The notes below the pieces were generated by a model. It did no database searches and had not been told where the DNA came from. It saw only the letters and a program-made list of their open reading frames with translations. From CAWEQW01 sp963811365 (GTDB lineage: Bacteria > Actinomycetota > Actinomycetes > Propionibacteriales > Nocardioidaceae), in contig CAWEQW010000006.1 of the NCBI GenBank assembly GCA_963811365.1, positions 186,001 through 250,000 on the forward strand: a DNA stretch of 64,000 bases, written 5' to 3'. Shown piece by piece: positions 1 through 11,413 of the stretch. A program made the position numbers and the translations under genes. The first letter of the stretch is position 1. Each line of letters opens with the position of its first letter.

Positions 1-1
1 G

Positions 2-1234
2 CTGTGCGCCACCGCGTGGAGCATCCAGGCGCTGATCGGCTTCCGGGTCCTGCAGGGCCTCGGCGGCGGCATGCTGATGCCGCTCGGCATGACGATCATG
101 ACCAGAGCCGCCGGTCCGCACCGGATCGGCCGGCTGATGGCGATCCTCGGCGTGCCGATGCTCCTCGGCCCGATCCTGGGGCCGATCATCGGTGGCTGGC
201 TCATCCAGGTCGCCAGCTGGCACTGGATCTTCCTGATCAACGTGCCGATCGGTGCGGTGGCCCTCGTGTACGCCTGGCGGGTCCTCGCCCCCGACACCCC
301 GGAGCCCTCGGAGTCATTCGACTTCCTCGGCATGGCGCTGATGTCGCCCGGTCTGGCGCTCTTCCTCTTCGGCGTCTCCTCGATCCCCTCGGAGGGCTCG
401 GCGAGCGCCCCGCGGGTGTGGGTCTCGATGCTGATCGGCGCCGCGCTGATGATCGCGTTCGTCTTCCACTCCTTCCGCCCCGAGCATCCGCTGCTCGACC
501 TGCGGCTGTTCCGCAACCGCAACCTCACGGTCTCGATCATCACGATGTTCCTGTTCGCCGCGGCGTTCTTCGGCGGGCTGCTGCTGGTGCCGACGTACTT
601 CCAGTCGGTCCGCGGCGCGTCGACGCTGCAGGCCGGCCTGCTGGTCGCTCCGCAGGGCATCGGCGCGATGCTGACCATGCCGATCGCCGGCCGCCTCGTC
701 GACCGTCACCCGGTCGGCCGGATCATCCCGTTCGGGCTCTTGGGCATCCTGATCGGGATGTTCGGGCTGACCCAGATCACCTCCACGACGCCGTACCCGC
801 AGATCATGGTGGAGCTGTTCGTGATGGGCCTCGGCATGGGCGCCACGATGATGCCGCTGTTCACCTCGGCGCTGAAGACCCTCAAGCGCCACGAGGTCGC
901 CCGGGGCTCGACGCTGCTGAACATCAGCCAGCAGATCGCCAGCTCGGTCGGCGTCGCGGTCATGTCGGTGCTGCTCACCAACCACCTCGACTCCCACAAG
1001 CTGGCCGGCCCGGCGATGGCCTCGCTGCAGGACCCGTCGTTGATCAAGACGATCGGCGGGCTGGCGGCGCAGGCACTCGGACTGGCGCAGGCGGCCGCCG
1101 CGTTCGCCGCCACCTTCTGGGTCGCCTGGGTGCTGGTCGCGCTGACGCTGATCCCGGCGTTCTTCCTGCCCCGCAAGCACGAGGAGACACACCTCCTCGA
1201 CGACGAGGGCGTGCCGCCGGTGGTGGTGCACTGA
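2..1234 (+). CDS. MFS multidrug exporter, DHA2 family (5' end missing)
   Basis: Proton-driven efflux pump of the inner membrane, of the EmrB/QacA 14-helix class. The frame is open from the first bases of the window, so the N-terminal part lies outside. The visible part includes the motif-C-like stretch LGPILGPIIGG, then WHWIFLINVPIG, both typical of DHA2 drug exporters, followed by about ten hydrophobic segments and a charged C-terminal tail. The substrate cannot be read from sequence. It ends 87 bases before the RsbRD-like gene, on the same strand. A second DHA2 pump lies at 8644. Confident in family, not in substrate. Confidence 0.93.
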   Translation: MCATAWSIQALIGFRVLQGLGGGMLMPLGMTIMTRAAGPHRIGRLMAILGVPMLLGPILGPIIGGWLIQVASWHWIFLINVPIGAVALVYAWRVLAPDTPEPSESFDFLGMALMSPGLALFLFGVSSIPSEGSASAPRVWVSMLIGAALMIAFVFHSFRPEHPLLDLRLFRNRNLTVSIITMFLFAAAFFGGLLLVPTYFQSVRGASTLQAGLLVAPQGIGAMLTMPIAGRLVDRHPVGRIIPFGLLGILIGMFGLTQITSTTPYPQIMVELFVMGLGMGATMMPLFTSALKTLKRHEVARGSTLLNISQQIASSVGVAVMSVLLTNHLDSHKLAGPAMASLQDPSLIKTIGGLAAQALGLAQAAAAFAATFWVAWVLVALTLIPAFFLPRKHEETHLLDDEGVPPVVVH

Positions 1235-1321
1235 GGTCGTCCGGCGAGCGTGCCGCGCGTCACGTCGGACGCGCCGCGCCCGACCGGCGTGCCACCATGG
1301 TCGGGAGGCGAGGAGGCGGGG

Positions 1322-1798
1322 ATGACGACGCTCGACGAGCTGCTCTCGGAGTCCGAGCAGGAGGTTCTCGAGGACGCCTACGCTGCGCTGCAGCGCTCGC
1401 GCGCGAGCCACTACGAGGCGGCTGGTGAGGAGCTCACCCGCCAGCGGCTGACCGACCTGTTCCGCCTGGTCGTCGCCGCGATCCGGAGCCGCGACCTGGG
1501 CTCGGTCGGCGCGACCGCCGAGCAGATCGCCACGGAGCGGTTCCACCAGGGCTTCGACATCGGCGAGGTGCAGACCGCCTTCAACGCCCTGGAGGAGGCG
1601 ATGTGGCGCCGGGTGGTCGCCGAGGAGCCGGGGACCGACCTCGCGGAGGCCATCGGGCTGCTGAGCACCGTGCTGGGCTTCGGCAAGGACGCCCTGGCCC
1701 GCCGGTACGTCTCCCTGGCCAGCAACCGCCACGTCGCCTCGCTGGACCTGTCGGCCCTGTTCGCCGGCACGGACCCGGAGCCCTCCGGCACGTCCTGA
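1322..1798 (+). CDS. Stand-alone RsbRD N-terminal-type sensor domain protein
   Basis: 158-residue soluble, all-helical protein. The pattern ERFHQGFDIGEVQTAFNALE, with two following helices, resembles the N-terminal sensor domain of RsbRD/RsbT co-antagonists, which in other bacteria is joined to a STAS domain in the general-stress sigma-factor pathway. Here there is no STAS domain and no stressosome gene nearby, so the partner is unknown. The ATG at 1322 was chosen over an upstream in-frame ATG at 1250 because GGAGGCG precedes it and similarity begins only there. The stop lies seven bases from the convergent purB stop. Family assignment is from remembered motif similarity. Confidence 0.7.
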   Translation: MTTLDELLSESEQEVLEDAYAALQRSRASHYEAAGEELTRQRLTDLFRLVVAAIRSRDLGSVGATAEQIATERFHQGFDIGEVQTAFNALEEAMWRRVVAEEPGTDLAEAIGLLSTVLGFGKDALARRYVSLASNRHVASLDLSALFAGTDPEPSGTS

Positions 1799-1804
1799 GC
1801 GGCC

Positions 1805-3237
1805 TTACAGGATCGCCTCCGGGGTGTACGCCGCGGCGCTCGGGTAGCGCGCGAGGACCTCGTCCACCCGACGTACGACGGCCTGCACCTGGTCCACGGC
1901 GGCCCCGGTGAAGGTGACCGGCTCCGCGACGAGCGCGTCGAGCTGCCCGCGGGTCAGGCCGAGCCGGGGGTCGGCGGCGAGCCGCTCGAAGACGTCGTTG
2001 CGGGCCGCTCCGCGGCGCATGTCGAGCGCGACGCCGACCGCGGCCTGCTTGATCGCCTCGTGGGCGGCCTCCCGACCGACCCCGTTGCGGACGGCAGCCA
2101 TCAGCACCTTCGTCGTGGCCAGGAACGGCAGGTAGCGGTCGAGCTCCCGCTGGATCACGGCCGGGAACGCGCCGAACTCGTCGAGCACGGTCAGGAACGT
2201 CTGGAACAGCCCGTCGGCGGCGAAGAAGGCGTCCGGCAGCGCGACGCGGCGGACCACCGAGTCCGAGACGTCCCCCTCGTTCCACTGGTCGCCGGCGAGC
2301 TCGCCGAGCATCGCGAGGTCGCCGCGGAGCACGACCGCGAGCCCGTTCACCCGCTCGCACGACCGGGTGTTCATCTTGTGCGGCATCGCCGAGGAGCCGA
2401 CCTGGCCCTCCTTGAACCCCTCCGTGACCAGCTCGAGGCCGGCCATCAGCCGGATCGTGGTGGCCAGGTTCGACGGCCCGGCGGCGAGCTGGACCAACGA
2501 CGGAGACCACGTCGAAGTCCAGGCTGCGCGGGTAGACCTGGCCGACGCTGGTGAGCACCTGCTCGAAGCCGAGGTGCGCGGCGACCCGCCGCTCGAGCTC
2601 CGCGAGCCTCCCCGCGTCCCCGTCCAGCAGGTCGAGCATGTCCTGGGCGGTCCCCATCGGGCCCTTGATGCCGCGCAGCGGGTAGCGGCGCAGCAGCTCC
2701 TCGAGCCGGTCGAGCGCGACCAGCATCTCGTCCGCGACGGTGGCGAACCGCTTGCCGAGCGTGGTCGCCTGGGCGGCCACGTTGTGCGAGCGGCCGGCCA
2801 TCACCCGCGTGGCGTGCTCCGCGGCGAGCCGTCCGAGCCGGGCCAGCGCCGCCACCGTCCGCTCCCGCACGAGCACCAGGGAGGCCCGCACCTGGAGCTG
2901 CTCGACGTTCTCGGTGAGGTCGCGCGAGGTCATCCCCTTGTGGATGTGCTCGTGGCCGGCGAGCGCGCAGAACTCCTCGATGCGTGCCTTCACGTCGTGC
3001 CGGGTGACCCGCTCGCGGGCGGCGATCGACTCGAGGTCGACGTCGTCGACCACCGCCTCGTAGGCCTCGACGACGCCGTCCGGGCACCGCGACGCCGAGG
3101 TCGCGCTGCGCCTTGAGCACGGCGATCCACAGCCGCCGCTCGAGCACGATCTTGTGCTCGGGCGACCAGATCGCGGCCAGGTCGGCGCCGGCGTACCGGG
3201 TCGCGAGCACGTTGGGGATCGGTCCGGAGGCGCTCAC
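1805..3237 (-). CDS. purB: Adenylosuccinate lyase (two apparent frameshifts)
   Basis: Catalyses two beta-eliminations in purine synthesis: SAICAR to AICAR plus fumarate, and adenylosuccinate to AMP plus fumarate. The fumarase-superfamily signature GSSAMPHKMN is intact in the C-terminal frame, and GMTSRDLTEN and GRSHNVAAQATT sit in the middle frame. The protein is spread over three frames: one extra C/G in the GGG at 3082-3084, where VPDGVVEAYE is expected, and one extra base near 2489-2494, where SALVQLAAGPSN or similar is expected. The GTG start at 3237 is preceded by GAGGAG. It lies downstream of purA and purD on the same strand. The shifts are most likely sequence errors in an otherwise complete gene. 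Confidence 0.9.
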
Positions 3238-3289
3238 CGGGCTCGCTCCTCGACCGACGTGGGCACGGTCACGTCCTCTCCTCTCGCGG

Positions 3290-5838
<2,549 letters not shown>

Positions 5839-5927
5839 CGTCAACCCCTCTCGCTCGCCGGTCGGCCGGCGCCAGCGCCGGCGTCGACCGGCGGCCCCGG
5901 CGCCACGGGGCTCGTGACATCGAAGCA

Positions 5928-5954
5928 AGCCCCGGCGTGCAACAGCACGGGGCT
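5928..5954 (-). promoter_or_regulatory. GC-rich hairpin in the purA leader
   Basis: On the purA side of the purA/lipid-kinase intergenic region, AGCCCC pairs with GGGGCT and GTGC with GCAC around an AACA loop. It would form in the purA 5' leader, about 90 bases before the start codon. It has no U-run and is not a recognised riboswitch. It could be a weak attenuator or simply a stable stem. Confidence 0.35.
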
Positions 5955-6007
5955 CTTGCGGCACACACGGTAGCAGAGCGGGTCGGCCCGGGCCGGTCGC
6001 GCATGTA

Positions 6008-6899
6008 GTGTCCGTAGCCGTGGACCCCATCCTGCTGATCACGAACGCCGACGCCGGCAGCCAACGAGCGAGACGCGCCTGGAGGCCGCCCTCGAGGTGC
6101 TGCGCGGCGGCGCCGACGTCGAGGTGTGCGCCACCTCCGACCCCGGCGAGCTGGACGGCGTGCTGCACCGGCGCGGCGGGCGCCGGCTGGTCGTGGCCGG
6201 TGGGGACGGCAGCCTGCACGCGGTGGTGGCCGCGCTGCACCGGCGCCACGAGCTCGCGGATGACGCGTGCTGGGGCTCTGCCGCTCGGCACCGGCAACGA
6301 CTTCGCCCGCGGCACCGACATCCCGCTCGACCCCGCGGAGGCCGCGCGGCTGGTGCTGCACGGCGCGGTGCCGCCCGGTCGACCTGCTCGTCGACTGCGT
6401 CGGCGAGGTGGTCGTCAACAACGTCCACATCGGGGCCGGGGCGCAGGCCAGCCGAAAGGCGCGCACGCCTGGAAGCGCCGGCTCGGCCGGCTCGGGTACG
6501 CGGTCGGCGCGGCGCTCGCCGCGGTGAACCCCCCGTTCGTCCGGCTCCGCATCGAGGTCGACGGCGAGGAGGTCGTCGACTTCGCGCACCCGGTCGCTCA
6601 TGGTGTCGGTCGGCAACGGCCCCGACGTCGGCGGCGGCGCCGAGATCACCCCGGACGCCGACCCCGAGGACGGCAGGCTCGACGTGATGGTCTCGTTCTC
6701 CGTGGGCCCGCTGGCGCGGTTCGGCTACGCCGCCAAGCTCCGGCTCGGGCGGCACCACGAGCGGCGACGACGTGCGTATACCTGCGCGCCGGGACCGTCG
6801 CGATCTCCGGCCAGGCGCTTCTACTGCAGCGCCGACGGCGAGCTGTACGGCCCGGAGCGGCACCGCACCTGGACGGTCGAGCCCGGCGCCTTCCGATGA
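6008..6899 (+). CDS. Diacylglycerol/lipid kinase family protein (several apparent frameshifts)
   Basis: ATP-dependent lipid kinase of the DAGK catalytic family (YegS/BmrU type), likely phosphorylating diacylglycerol or a related membrane lipid. The opening ILLITNADAGS, the glycine loop VVAGGDGSLHAVV, PLGTGNDFARG and the C-terminal CSADGELYGPER are family signatures, but they lie in three frames. Extra C residues at about 6062 and 6080 and further shifts near 6270, 6375, 6440, 6597, 6765 and 6820 break the frame. Starts are GTG at 6008 or 6020; the latter gives the more usual VDPILL opening. It is divergent from purA. Length after correction is about 295 residues, normal for the family. Confidence 0.82.
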
Positions 6900-6979
6900 C
6901 CCTGCCGCAGCTGACCGCGGCTGCCTGCGACGGCGCACCGGTGCACCCGCCGGCCGGACCGCCGGCGCACCCGGACGGG

Positions 6980-7971
6980 TCAGAGCCAGCCGCGCCGGGC
7001 GGCCTCCACGCCGGCCTGGAACCGGGACACCGCGCCGAGCTCCGTCCATCAGGTCGGCCACGCGCCGCCGGACCGTGCGCAGGCTCAGTCCCGAGGGTCC
7101 GGGCGATCTGCTCGTCCTTGGCGCCGTCGGCGAGCTGGTCCAGCAGCAGCCTGCGGTCGCCTACGCGTCGACCCGCCGCGGCCGCGTCGAGCCCCGGCAC
7201 CGGCAGCGCCCGCTCCCACAGGTTCTCGAACAGCAGCGTCAGCGCCGCCACCAGCGCCTCGCTGGCGGACGACCAGGCGCGGGCCCTCGCGGTCGTGGCG
7301 ATCTCGGCACCAGAGCCGCCGACGGTGACCCATGACGGCCAACCGGCCGGCACCGCTGCCAGCACCCGGACGTGCTCCCCCGCCTCGGCCCGGCGGCGGA
7401 GACTCCGGCGCGTCCTCGAGCACGCGGGCCGGGTAGATCGCCCGGGACCGACGGCCGCCGCGGACCAGGTCGCACGACCCAGCGCGATCGCCGCACCCTC
7501 GGCGAGCTGCCACTGGTCGGGGCGCATCCACATCAGGTCTCCCGTCGTACCCGCCGAGAGGGCCCGGACCATCCGCGGGGCGTCCGCGTCGCGGATCCGC
7601 TCGATCTCGACGGCGTCACCGGTCCCGGCGTGGCCGAGCTGGTGCTCCGCGGTGAGCACCGGCACGAGGTTGCGCAGCCGCGAGAGCCGGCTCTCGGCCG
7701 AGGCGAGCCGGCGGCCCTCCTCGGCGACGAGCCCGGCCAGCGCCACCTCCGGCGCGGCGGCCCGGACCAGGTCGTCGTGCAGCTGGACCAGGTCGGCGTC
7801 CAGGAGCGGCCTCAGCTCGGCGTCGAGCTCGTCGGCAGCGAGGCCCCGCGGCTCGGCGAGCCGCTGCCGGGACACCGAGCCGGCGCGCACCACGTCGCGG
7901 TAGAGCGCCGCCTGTCCGGCGCTCAGCCCCAGGACCGAGAGCGGGGAGAGGTCGACCGAGTCCGCCAGCAT
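6980..7971 (-). CDS. TrmB/LuxR-type helix-turn-helix regulator (apparent frameshifts)
   Basis: Transcription regulator with an N-terminal winged-helix TrmB-like domain (LSAGQAALYRDVVRAG, then LLDADLVQ), a central ligand-type domain and a C-terminal LuxR-type helix-turn-helix (LLLDQLADGAKDEQIARTLG). After DEQIARTLG the frame is lost; residual coding (RRVADLM, QAGVEAARRGWL) continues to a TGA at 6980. Shifts occur near 7470, 7390, 7265, 7160 and 7050-7090. The ATG at 7971 is preceded by the dyad TGACA-N6-TGTCA at 7974-7989, a possible autoregulatory site. This architecture is common in Nocardioides and Streptomyces; the effector is unknown. Confidence 0.75.
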
Positions 7972-8101
7972 GCTGACAGGTTAGTGTCATTGTCCGTTAA
8001 CGGCCAGCAGAACCAGTCGGTTGGCCTGACAAGGTAACCACGTATCGCCGATCGCGCGGATCGCCCGGGGGAGCTAGATCGCCGGCGGCGACCACTGTCG
8101 G

Positions 8102-8137
8102 AGCGTCGGAATCGCAGCAGGGGACGATTCCGACGCT
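8102..8137 (-). terminator. Strong stem-loop after the DUF3151 gene
   Basis: Perfect 13-bp stem, AGCGTCGGAATCG at 8102-8114 with its complement at 8125-8137, around a 10-base loop. It lies 28 bases past the DUF3151 stop on the minus strand. No U-tract follows, as is usual for high-GC actinobacterial terminators. Confidence 0.6.
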
Positions 8138-8164
8138 TCGCCACATCCGGGCCGGTCGGCCGGC

Positions 8165-8581
8165 TCAGTCGCCCAGCAGAGCGTCGTACGCCTCAGGGCT
8201 GGAGTCACGCAGGAAGCCGCGGCAGCGCTCCGCCTCTCCGGTCTCCTCGATCCGGTCCGCGGCCACGACGAGCGCGGCCAGCGCCCGGAGGAACCCGCGG
8301 TTCGGCTCGTGGGACCACGGCACCGGGCCGTGCCCCTTCCAGCCGCTGCGGCGCAGCAGGTCCAGGCTCCGGTGGTAGCCCACCCGCGCGTAGGCGTAGG
8401 CGGTCACGTCCGGGGCACCCTCGGCGAGCGCCTGCTCGGCCAGGGTCGCCCAGGCCAGCGGCGACTCCGGGTGGGTGCGCACCACGTCGGCCGCCGGCCG
8501 GCCCTCGGCCAGCTCACCGGCCGCGGGGTCCACCGGAAGGTGCGTCGGGGGTGGTCCGGCCATCAGGTCCTGGAAGGTCAT
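8165..8581 (-). CDS. DUF3151 family protein
   Basis: 138-residue soluble protein of the actinobacterial DUF3151 family, function unknown. Typical features are the early HLPVDPAA, then WATLAEQALAEG, AYAYARVGYHRSLDLLRRSGWKG and the tail RGFLRDSSPEAYDALLGD. Members are regularly found beside class II aldolase and purine genes, as here. The ATG at 8581 was chosen; an in-frame upstream start at 8671 would add a tail overlapping the promoter of the divergent MFS gene. Confidence 0.88.
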   Translation of the reverse strand: MTFQDLMAGPPPTHLPVDPAAGELAEGRPAADVVRTHPESPLAWATLAEQALAEGAPDVTAYAYARVGYHRSLDLLRRSGWKGHGPVPWSHEPNRGFLRALAALVVAADRIEETGEAERCRGFLRDSSPEAYDALLGD

Positions 8582-8643
8582 GCGGCCAGTGTGCCCGACC
8601 GTGTCCGGGCTACCAGGGGCGGCTCTCGGAGCGGGGTGCGACC

Positions 8644-10182
8644 ATGGGTCGCATGGCAGGATCCTCGACACTGGGCGACGCGACGACGGACACCCCCGGC
8701 GCCCGCCCGTGGCCGGCGCTGTGGGCGCTGTGCATCGGCTTCTTCATGATCCTGGTCGACTCCACGATCGTCTCGGTGGCGACGCCCTCGATCATGGCCG
8801 ACCTCGACGCGACGGTGAACGAGGTCGTCTGGGTGACCAGCGCCTACCTGCTCGCCTACGCCGTGCCGCTGCTGATCACCGGGCGGCTCGGCGACCGGTT
8901 CGGCCCCAAGAACCTCTACCTGGTCGGCCTCGCGGTCTTCACGCTCAGCTCGGTGTGGTGCGGCCTGACCCACAGCATCGGCGCGCTCGTGCTCGCCCGG
9001 GTGTTCCAGGGGCTCGGCGCGGCGATGATGACGCCGCAGACGATGGCGGTGATCACCCGGACCTTCCCGGCCACCAAGCGCGGCCAGGCCATGGGCCTGT
9101 GGGGTGCGACCGCCGGGGTGGCCACGCTGGTAGGCCCGATCCTGGGCGGAGTGCTGGTCGACGGGCTCGGCTGGGAATGGATCTTCTTCATCAACGCCCC
9201 GGTCGGCGTGGTGGGCCTCGTGCTCGCCTGGCGGCTCGTCCCGCGGCTGCCGACGCACACCCACCGCTTCGACTGGGTCGGCGTGGCGCTGAGCGCCGTC
9301 GGGCTGTTCTGCCTGGTGTTCGGCATCCAGGAGGGCCAGAAGTACGACTGGGGGACGATCCGCGGACCGATCACCGTCTGGTCGCTGATCGGGACCGGCG
9401 TCGTCGTGCTCGTGCTGTTCGTGCTGTGGGAGGCCCACCAGCGCGCGGAGCCGCTGGTCCCGCTCGGGCTGTTCCACGACCGCAACTTCTCGCTGGCCAA
9501 CGTCGCGATCACCACCGTCGGGTTCGCGATCACCGCGATGGCCATCCCGCTGATGCTCTACGCCCAGGTCGTGCGCGACCTGAGCCCGATCCGGGCGGCG
9601 CTGCTGCTGATCCCGATGGCGGTGCTCTCCGGTGCGCTGGCGCCCGGCGTCGGGAACCTCGTCGACCGGGTGCACCCGCGCTACGTCGCCGGGATCGGCC
9701 TGCTGCTGTTCCCGGTCTCCCTGGTGTGGCTCAGCCGCGTGATGACGCCGGACTCCGCGGTCTGGCAGCTCCTGCTGCCGATCGCGCTGCTCGGAGTGGC
9801 GAACGCGTTCGTCTGGTCGCCGCTCAGCACGACCGCCACCCGCAACCTCGCGCTGCATAACGCCGGCGCGGGCGCCGGGGTCTACAACACCACCCGCCAG
9901 GTCGGCGCGGTGCTGGGCTCGGCGAGCATCGCGGCGCTGATGCAGAGCCGGCTCGTCGCGCTGCTGCCGGGCGGAGGCGGCGCCTCCCCCGAGAGGGCCA
10001 CCGGCGCGCTGCCGGCGCAGCTGCATGCCGGGTTCGCCGCGGCGATGGCGGAGGCGATGCTGCTGCCGGCGGCCGTGCTGCTGATCGGCTGGGTCGCCGT
10101 GCTCTGCTTCGCGACCCCGCGGCACCTGCAGCGGACGTCCATGACGGCCGCCCCGCAGGCCGCCCAGGTGCCGGCCACCTGA
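8644..10182 (+). CDS. MFS multidrug exporter, DHA2 family
   Basis: 512-residue drug:proton antiporter of the EmrB/QacA class with 14 predicted membrane segments. Signatures are DSTIVSVATPSI in helix 1, the loop GRLGDRFGPKNLY, LARVFQGLGAAMMTPQTM and GPILGGVLVDGLGWEWIF (motif C and following). The ATG at 8644 follows GGAGCGGGG; an alternative ATG at 8653 is nine bases on. It is divergent from the DUF3151 gene and convergent with fba, with a palindromic repeat between them. Substrate unknown. Confidence 0.93.
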   Translation: MGRMAGSSTLGDATTDTPGARPWPALWALCIGFFMILVDSTIVSVATPSIMADLDATVNEVVWVTSAYLLAYAVPLLITGRLGDRFGPKNLYLVGLAVFTLSSVWCGLTHSIGALVLARVFQGLGAAMMTPQTMAVITRTFPATKRGQAMGLWGATAGVATLVGPILGGVLVDGLGWEWIFFINAPVGVVGLVLAWRLVPRLPTHTHRFDWVGVALSAVGLFCLVFGIQEGQKYDWGTIRGPITVWSLIGTGVVVLVLFVLWEAHQRAEPLVPLGLFHDRNFSLANVAITTVGFAITAMAIPLMLYAQVVRDLSPIRAALLLIPMAVLSGALAPGVGNLVDRVHPRYVAGIGLLLFPVSLVWLSRVMTPDSAVWQLLLPIALLGVANAFVWSPLSTTATRNLALHNAGAGAGVYNTTRQVGAVLGSASIAALMQSRLVALLPGGGGASPERATGALPAQLHAGFAAAMAEAMLLPAAVLLIGWVAVLCFATPRHLQRTSMTAAPQAAQVPAT

Positions 10183-10208
10183 GGCGCGGCACCGGCTGCC
10201 CACGACGT

Positions 10209-10250
10209 ACCTCCGCTTCCCACGACGGGCTCACCGTGGGAAGCGGAGGT
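10209..10250. repeat. Palindromic repeat between convergent genes (copy 1)
   Basis: A 16-bp perfect inverted repeat, ACCTCCGCTTCCCACG (10209-10224) with its complement at 10235-10250, around a 10-base loop. It is followed by GCCTGCATCCCGTGGTGAAG, which closely matches CACCTGCATCCCATGGTGAA in the repeat at 50996-51091. Both copies lie between the 3' ends of convergent genes, so it may act as a bidirectional terminator and belongs to a dispersed repeat family. Confidence 0.65.
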
Positions 10251-10290
10251 TCGCCTGCATCCCGTGGTGAAGCTCCCCCCAGGGGAGGGC

Positions 10291-11325
10291 TCAGCCGGAG
10301 ACGCTGGTGCCCGTGCTGCGCAGGTTCTCGCAGGCGGTCACCACGCGGGCGGCCATCCCGGCCTCGCCGGCCTTGCCCCACGCCCGGGGGTCGTAGGCCT
10401 TCTTGTTGCCGACCTCGCCGTCGACCTTGAGCACGCCGTCGTAGTTGCTGAACATGTGCGCGGCCACCGGACGCGTGAAGGCGTACTGGGTGTCGGTGTC
10501 GACGTTCATCTTCACGACGCCGTAGTCGACCGCGGCCGCGATCTCCTCGGCCAGCGAGCCGGACCCGCCGTGGAACACCAGGTCGAACGGCCGGCTGCCG
10601 GCCTCGAGACCGAGCCTCTCGGCGACCGCCTCCTGCGCCTGCTTGAGGATCTCCGGGCGGAGCTTGACGTTGCCGGGCTTGTAGACGCCGTGCACGTTGC
10701 CGAAGGTCAGCGCGGTCATGTAGCGCCCCTTCTCACCGGCGCCCAGCGCGTCGACCGTGTCCAGCGCGTCGCCGGGGGTGGTGTACAGCTTCTCGTCCAT
10801 GGCGCCCTCGACGCCGTCCTCCTCGCCGCCCACGACACCGACCTCGATCTCGAGGATGATGTGCGCCGCGGCCGCCTTCTCGAGCAGCTCGGCGGCGATC
10901 TGGAGGTTCTCGTCGAGCGGCACCGCCGAGCCGTCCCACATGTGCGACTGGAAGAGCGGGAGCTGGCCGTTCTTGACCCGCTCGACCGAGATGTCGAGCA
11001 GCGGCCGCACGAAGCCGTCCAGCTTGTTCTTGGGGCAGTGGTCGGTGTGCAGCGCGACGTTGACCGGGTAGCCCTTGGCCACCTCGGCGGCGTACGCGGC
11101 GAAGGCCACGGAGCCGGTCACCATGTTCTTCACCTTCGGCCCCGACAGGTACTCCGCGCCACCGGTGGAGACCTGGATGATTCCGTCGCTGCCCGCTTCG
11201 GAGAAGCCCTGCAGCGCCGCGTTGAGCGTCTGCGACGAGGAGACGTTGATCGCCGGGTAGGCGAACGACTCGCGCTTCGCCTTGTCGAGCATCTCGGCGT
11301 AGACCTCAGGAGTGGCGATGGGCAT
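10291..11325 (-). CDS. fba: Fructose-bisphosphate aldolase, class II
   Basis: Zinc-dependent cytosolic aldolase of glycolysis and gluconeogenesis, interconverting fructose 1,6-bisphosphate with dihydroxyacetone phosphate and glyceraldehyde 3-phosphate. 344 residues, the normal size. Visible signatures are NVALHTDHCPKNK with the zinc and catalytic HTDH, EIEVGVVGGEEDGVEG, LTFGNVHGVYKPG and LVFHGGSGS, which binds phosphate. The ATG at 11325 follows a GGAG-type ribosome site. It ends at a palindromic repeat shared with the convergent MFS gene. Confidence 0.97.
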   Translation of the reverse strand: MPIATPEVYAEMLDKAKRESFAYPAINVSSSQTLNAALQGFSEAGSDGIIQVSTGGAEYLSGPKVKNMVTGSVAFAAYAAEVAKGYPVNVALHTDHCPKNKLDGFVRPLLDISVERVKNGQLPLFQSHMWDGSAVPLDENLQIAAELLEKAAAAHIILEIEVGVVGGEEDGVEGAMDEKLYTTPGDALDTVDALGAGEKGRYMTALTFGNVHGVYKPGNVKLRPEILKQAQEAVAERLGLEAGSRPFDLVFHGGSGSLAEEIAAAVDYGVVKMNVDTDTQYAFTRPVAAHMFSNYDGVLKVDGEVGNKKAYDPRAWGKAGEAGMAARVVTACENLRSTGTSVSG

Positions 11326-11413
11326 CGGAGTGGCTCCTCATCCGGGGCAGTCATACGGGTCGCGACGACCCAGGCGCCACTCTAGGCCGCCGACGGCCAC
11401 GCGCCGCAAGGGG

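Noticed and set aside
314..1732. Long minus-strand frame opposite the first MFS gene
   Set aside because: Gln/Arg/Glu-rich shadow of two real plus-strand genes.
7972..8164. Possible small RNA or tRNA in the gap
   Set aside because: No cloverleaf; the only structure is the 13-bp stem-loop, taken as a terminator.
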